The notes beneath the pieces are model-generated. The model was not told the DNA's origin. It saw only the letters and a list, made by a program, of their open reading frames with translations, and ran no database searches. DNA of 5,261 nucleotides, taken from assembly GCA_943330925.2 (NCBI GenBank), contig CALQJP020000190.1:1-5261 (forward strand), read 5' to 3'. The position numbers were made by a program, and so were the translations under genes. The stretch's first letter is position 1. Every line of letters starts with the position of its first letter. The DNA comes from Chryseobacterium gleum. GTDB taxonomy: Bacteria > Bacteroidota > Bacteroidia > Flavobacteriales_D > Sanyastnellaceae. Positions 4,919 to 5,261 of the stretch are shown here, in pieces.

Positions 4919-5261
4919 CATCGGTTTACTCTCCGACACCCACGGCTGGCTCGATGAAGCGGTATTTCGTCACTTCGCCGATTGCGATGAAGTATGGCAT
5001 GCCGGCGACATCGGCGAAGAGTCGGTGATTGATGCGTTGGAAGCATTCAAGCCCACACGCATCGTATTCGGCAACATCGACAGCACACAAATCCGCAAGC
5101 GCACCCACGAACACCTGCGCTTCAACTGCGAGGGCCTCGACGTATGGATGACGCACATCGGCGGTCGCCCCGGCAACTACTCCACACCTTTGCGCGCTGA
5201 AATCAAAGCCAACGCTCCCGGTCTTTTCATCTGCGGCCATTCGCACATCTGCATGGTGAAA
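4911..5261 (+). CDS. YfcE/MJ0936-family metallophosphoesterase (N-terminal part, runs off the right edge)
   Basis: 117 codons are in the window, open to the edge; the family is usually about 160-190 residues, so roughly two thirds is present. The two-metal phosphoesterase motifs appear in order: LSDTHG (7-12; metal ligands Asp9 and His11), HAGDIG (30-35; Asp33), VFGNID (52-57; Asn55), MTHIGG (80-85; His82) and CGHSH (108-112; His110 and His112). All expected ligands are intact, so the enzyme should be active as a phosphodiesterase or phosphatase; the natural substrate cannot be read from sequence. The ATG at 4911 is the only start that fits, with LLSDTH at residue 6. It is transcribed divergently from the flavoprotein gene and has no visible Shine-Dalgarno (CCCCCGC precedes the ATG). 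Confidence 0.93.
   Translation, partial: MKRIGLLSDTHGWLDEAVFRHFADCDEVWHAGDIGEESVIDALEAFKPTRIVFGNIDSTQIRKRTHEHLRFNCEGLDVWMTHIGGRPGNYSTPLRAEIKANAPGLFICGHSHICMVK

Noticed and set aside
4926..5246. Minus-strand frame of 106 residues
   Set aside because: It is the shadow of the metallophosphoesterase, whose metal-binding motifs are intact on the plus strand.

Overview
The window looks like a chromosomal segment of a member of the Bacteroidota, probably an uncultured Flavobacteriales-type organism. The evidence is the combination of a divergent FabI-type enoyl-ACP reductase, a HI0933-type flavoprotein, a Bacteroidota-style TrmB, and a secreted multidomain protein with cysteine-rich, PPC-like and HYR-like parts. 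Clear Shine-Dalgarno sequences are mostly absent, and one element resembles the Bacteroidota -7 box (TAnnTTTG). The taxonomic call is inference from protein character, not from a marker gene.

Layout on the minus strand, in transcription order: a HI0933/YhiN-family flavoprotein (4877-3657); fabI (3595-2774); a 308-bp gap filled by an array of seven palindromes at a 35-bp period and a terminator-like hairpin; trmB (2465-1770); an alkyltransferase-like (ATL) gene overlapping trmB by 4 bp (1773-1453); a 271-bp gap holding 7-bp tandem repeats and two smaller repeats; and the first 393 codons of a large secreted protein (1181 to the left edge). On the plus strand, divergent from the flavoprotein, is the first 117 codons of a YfcE/MJ0936-type metallophosphoesterase (4911 to the right edge). 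No rRNA, tRNA, CRISPR, insertion sequence or phage gene was recognised.

The conserved genes are ordinary housekeeping: fatty acid elongation (FabI), tRNA m7G46 modification (TrmB) and recognition of alkylated DNA (ATL, with Ala where the alkyl-accepting Cys would be). The most distinctive content lies in the two gaps that bracket the trmB-atl pair. Each holds a tandem array whose units alternate between two versions, giving a two-unit higher-order period, and in each the repeat begins at or next to the stop codon of the upstream gene. I see no clear new enzymatic or defence system here; the repeat architecture and the secreted protein merit the closest look.
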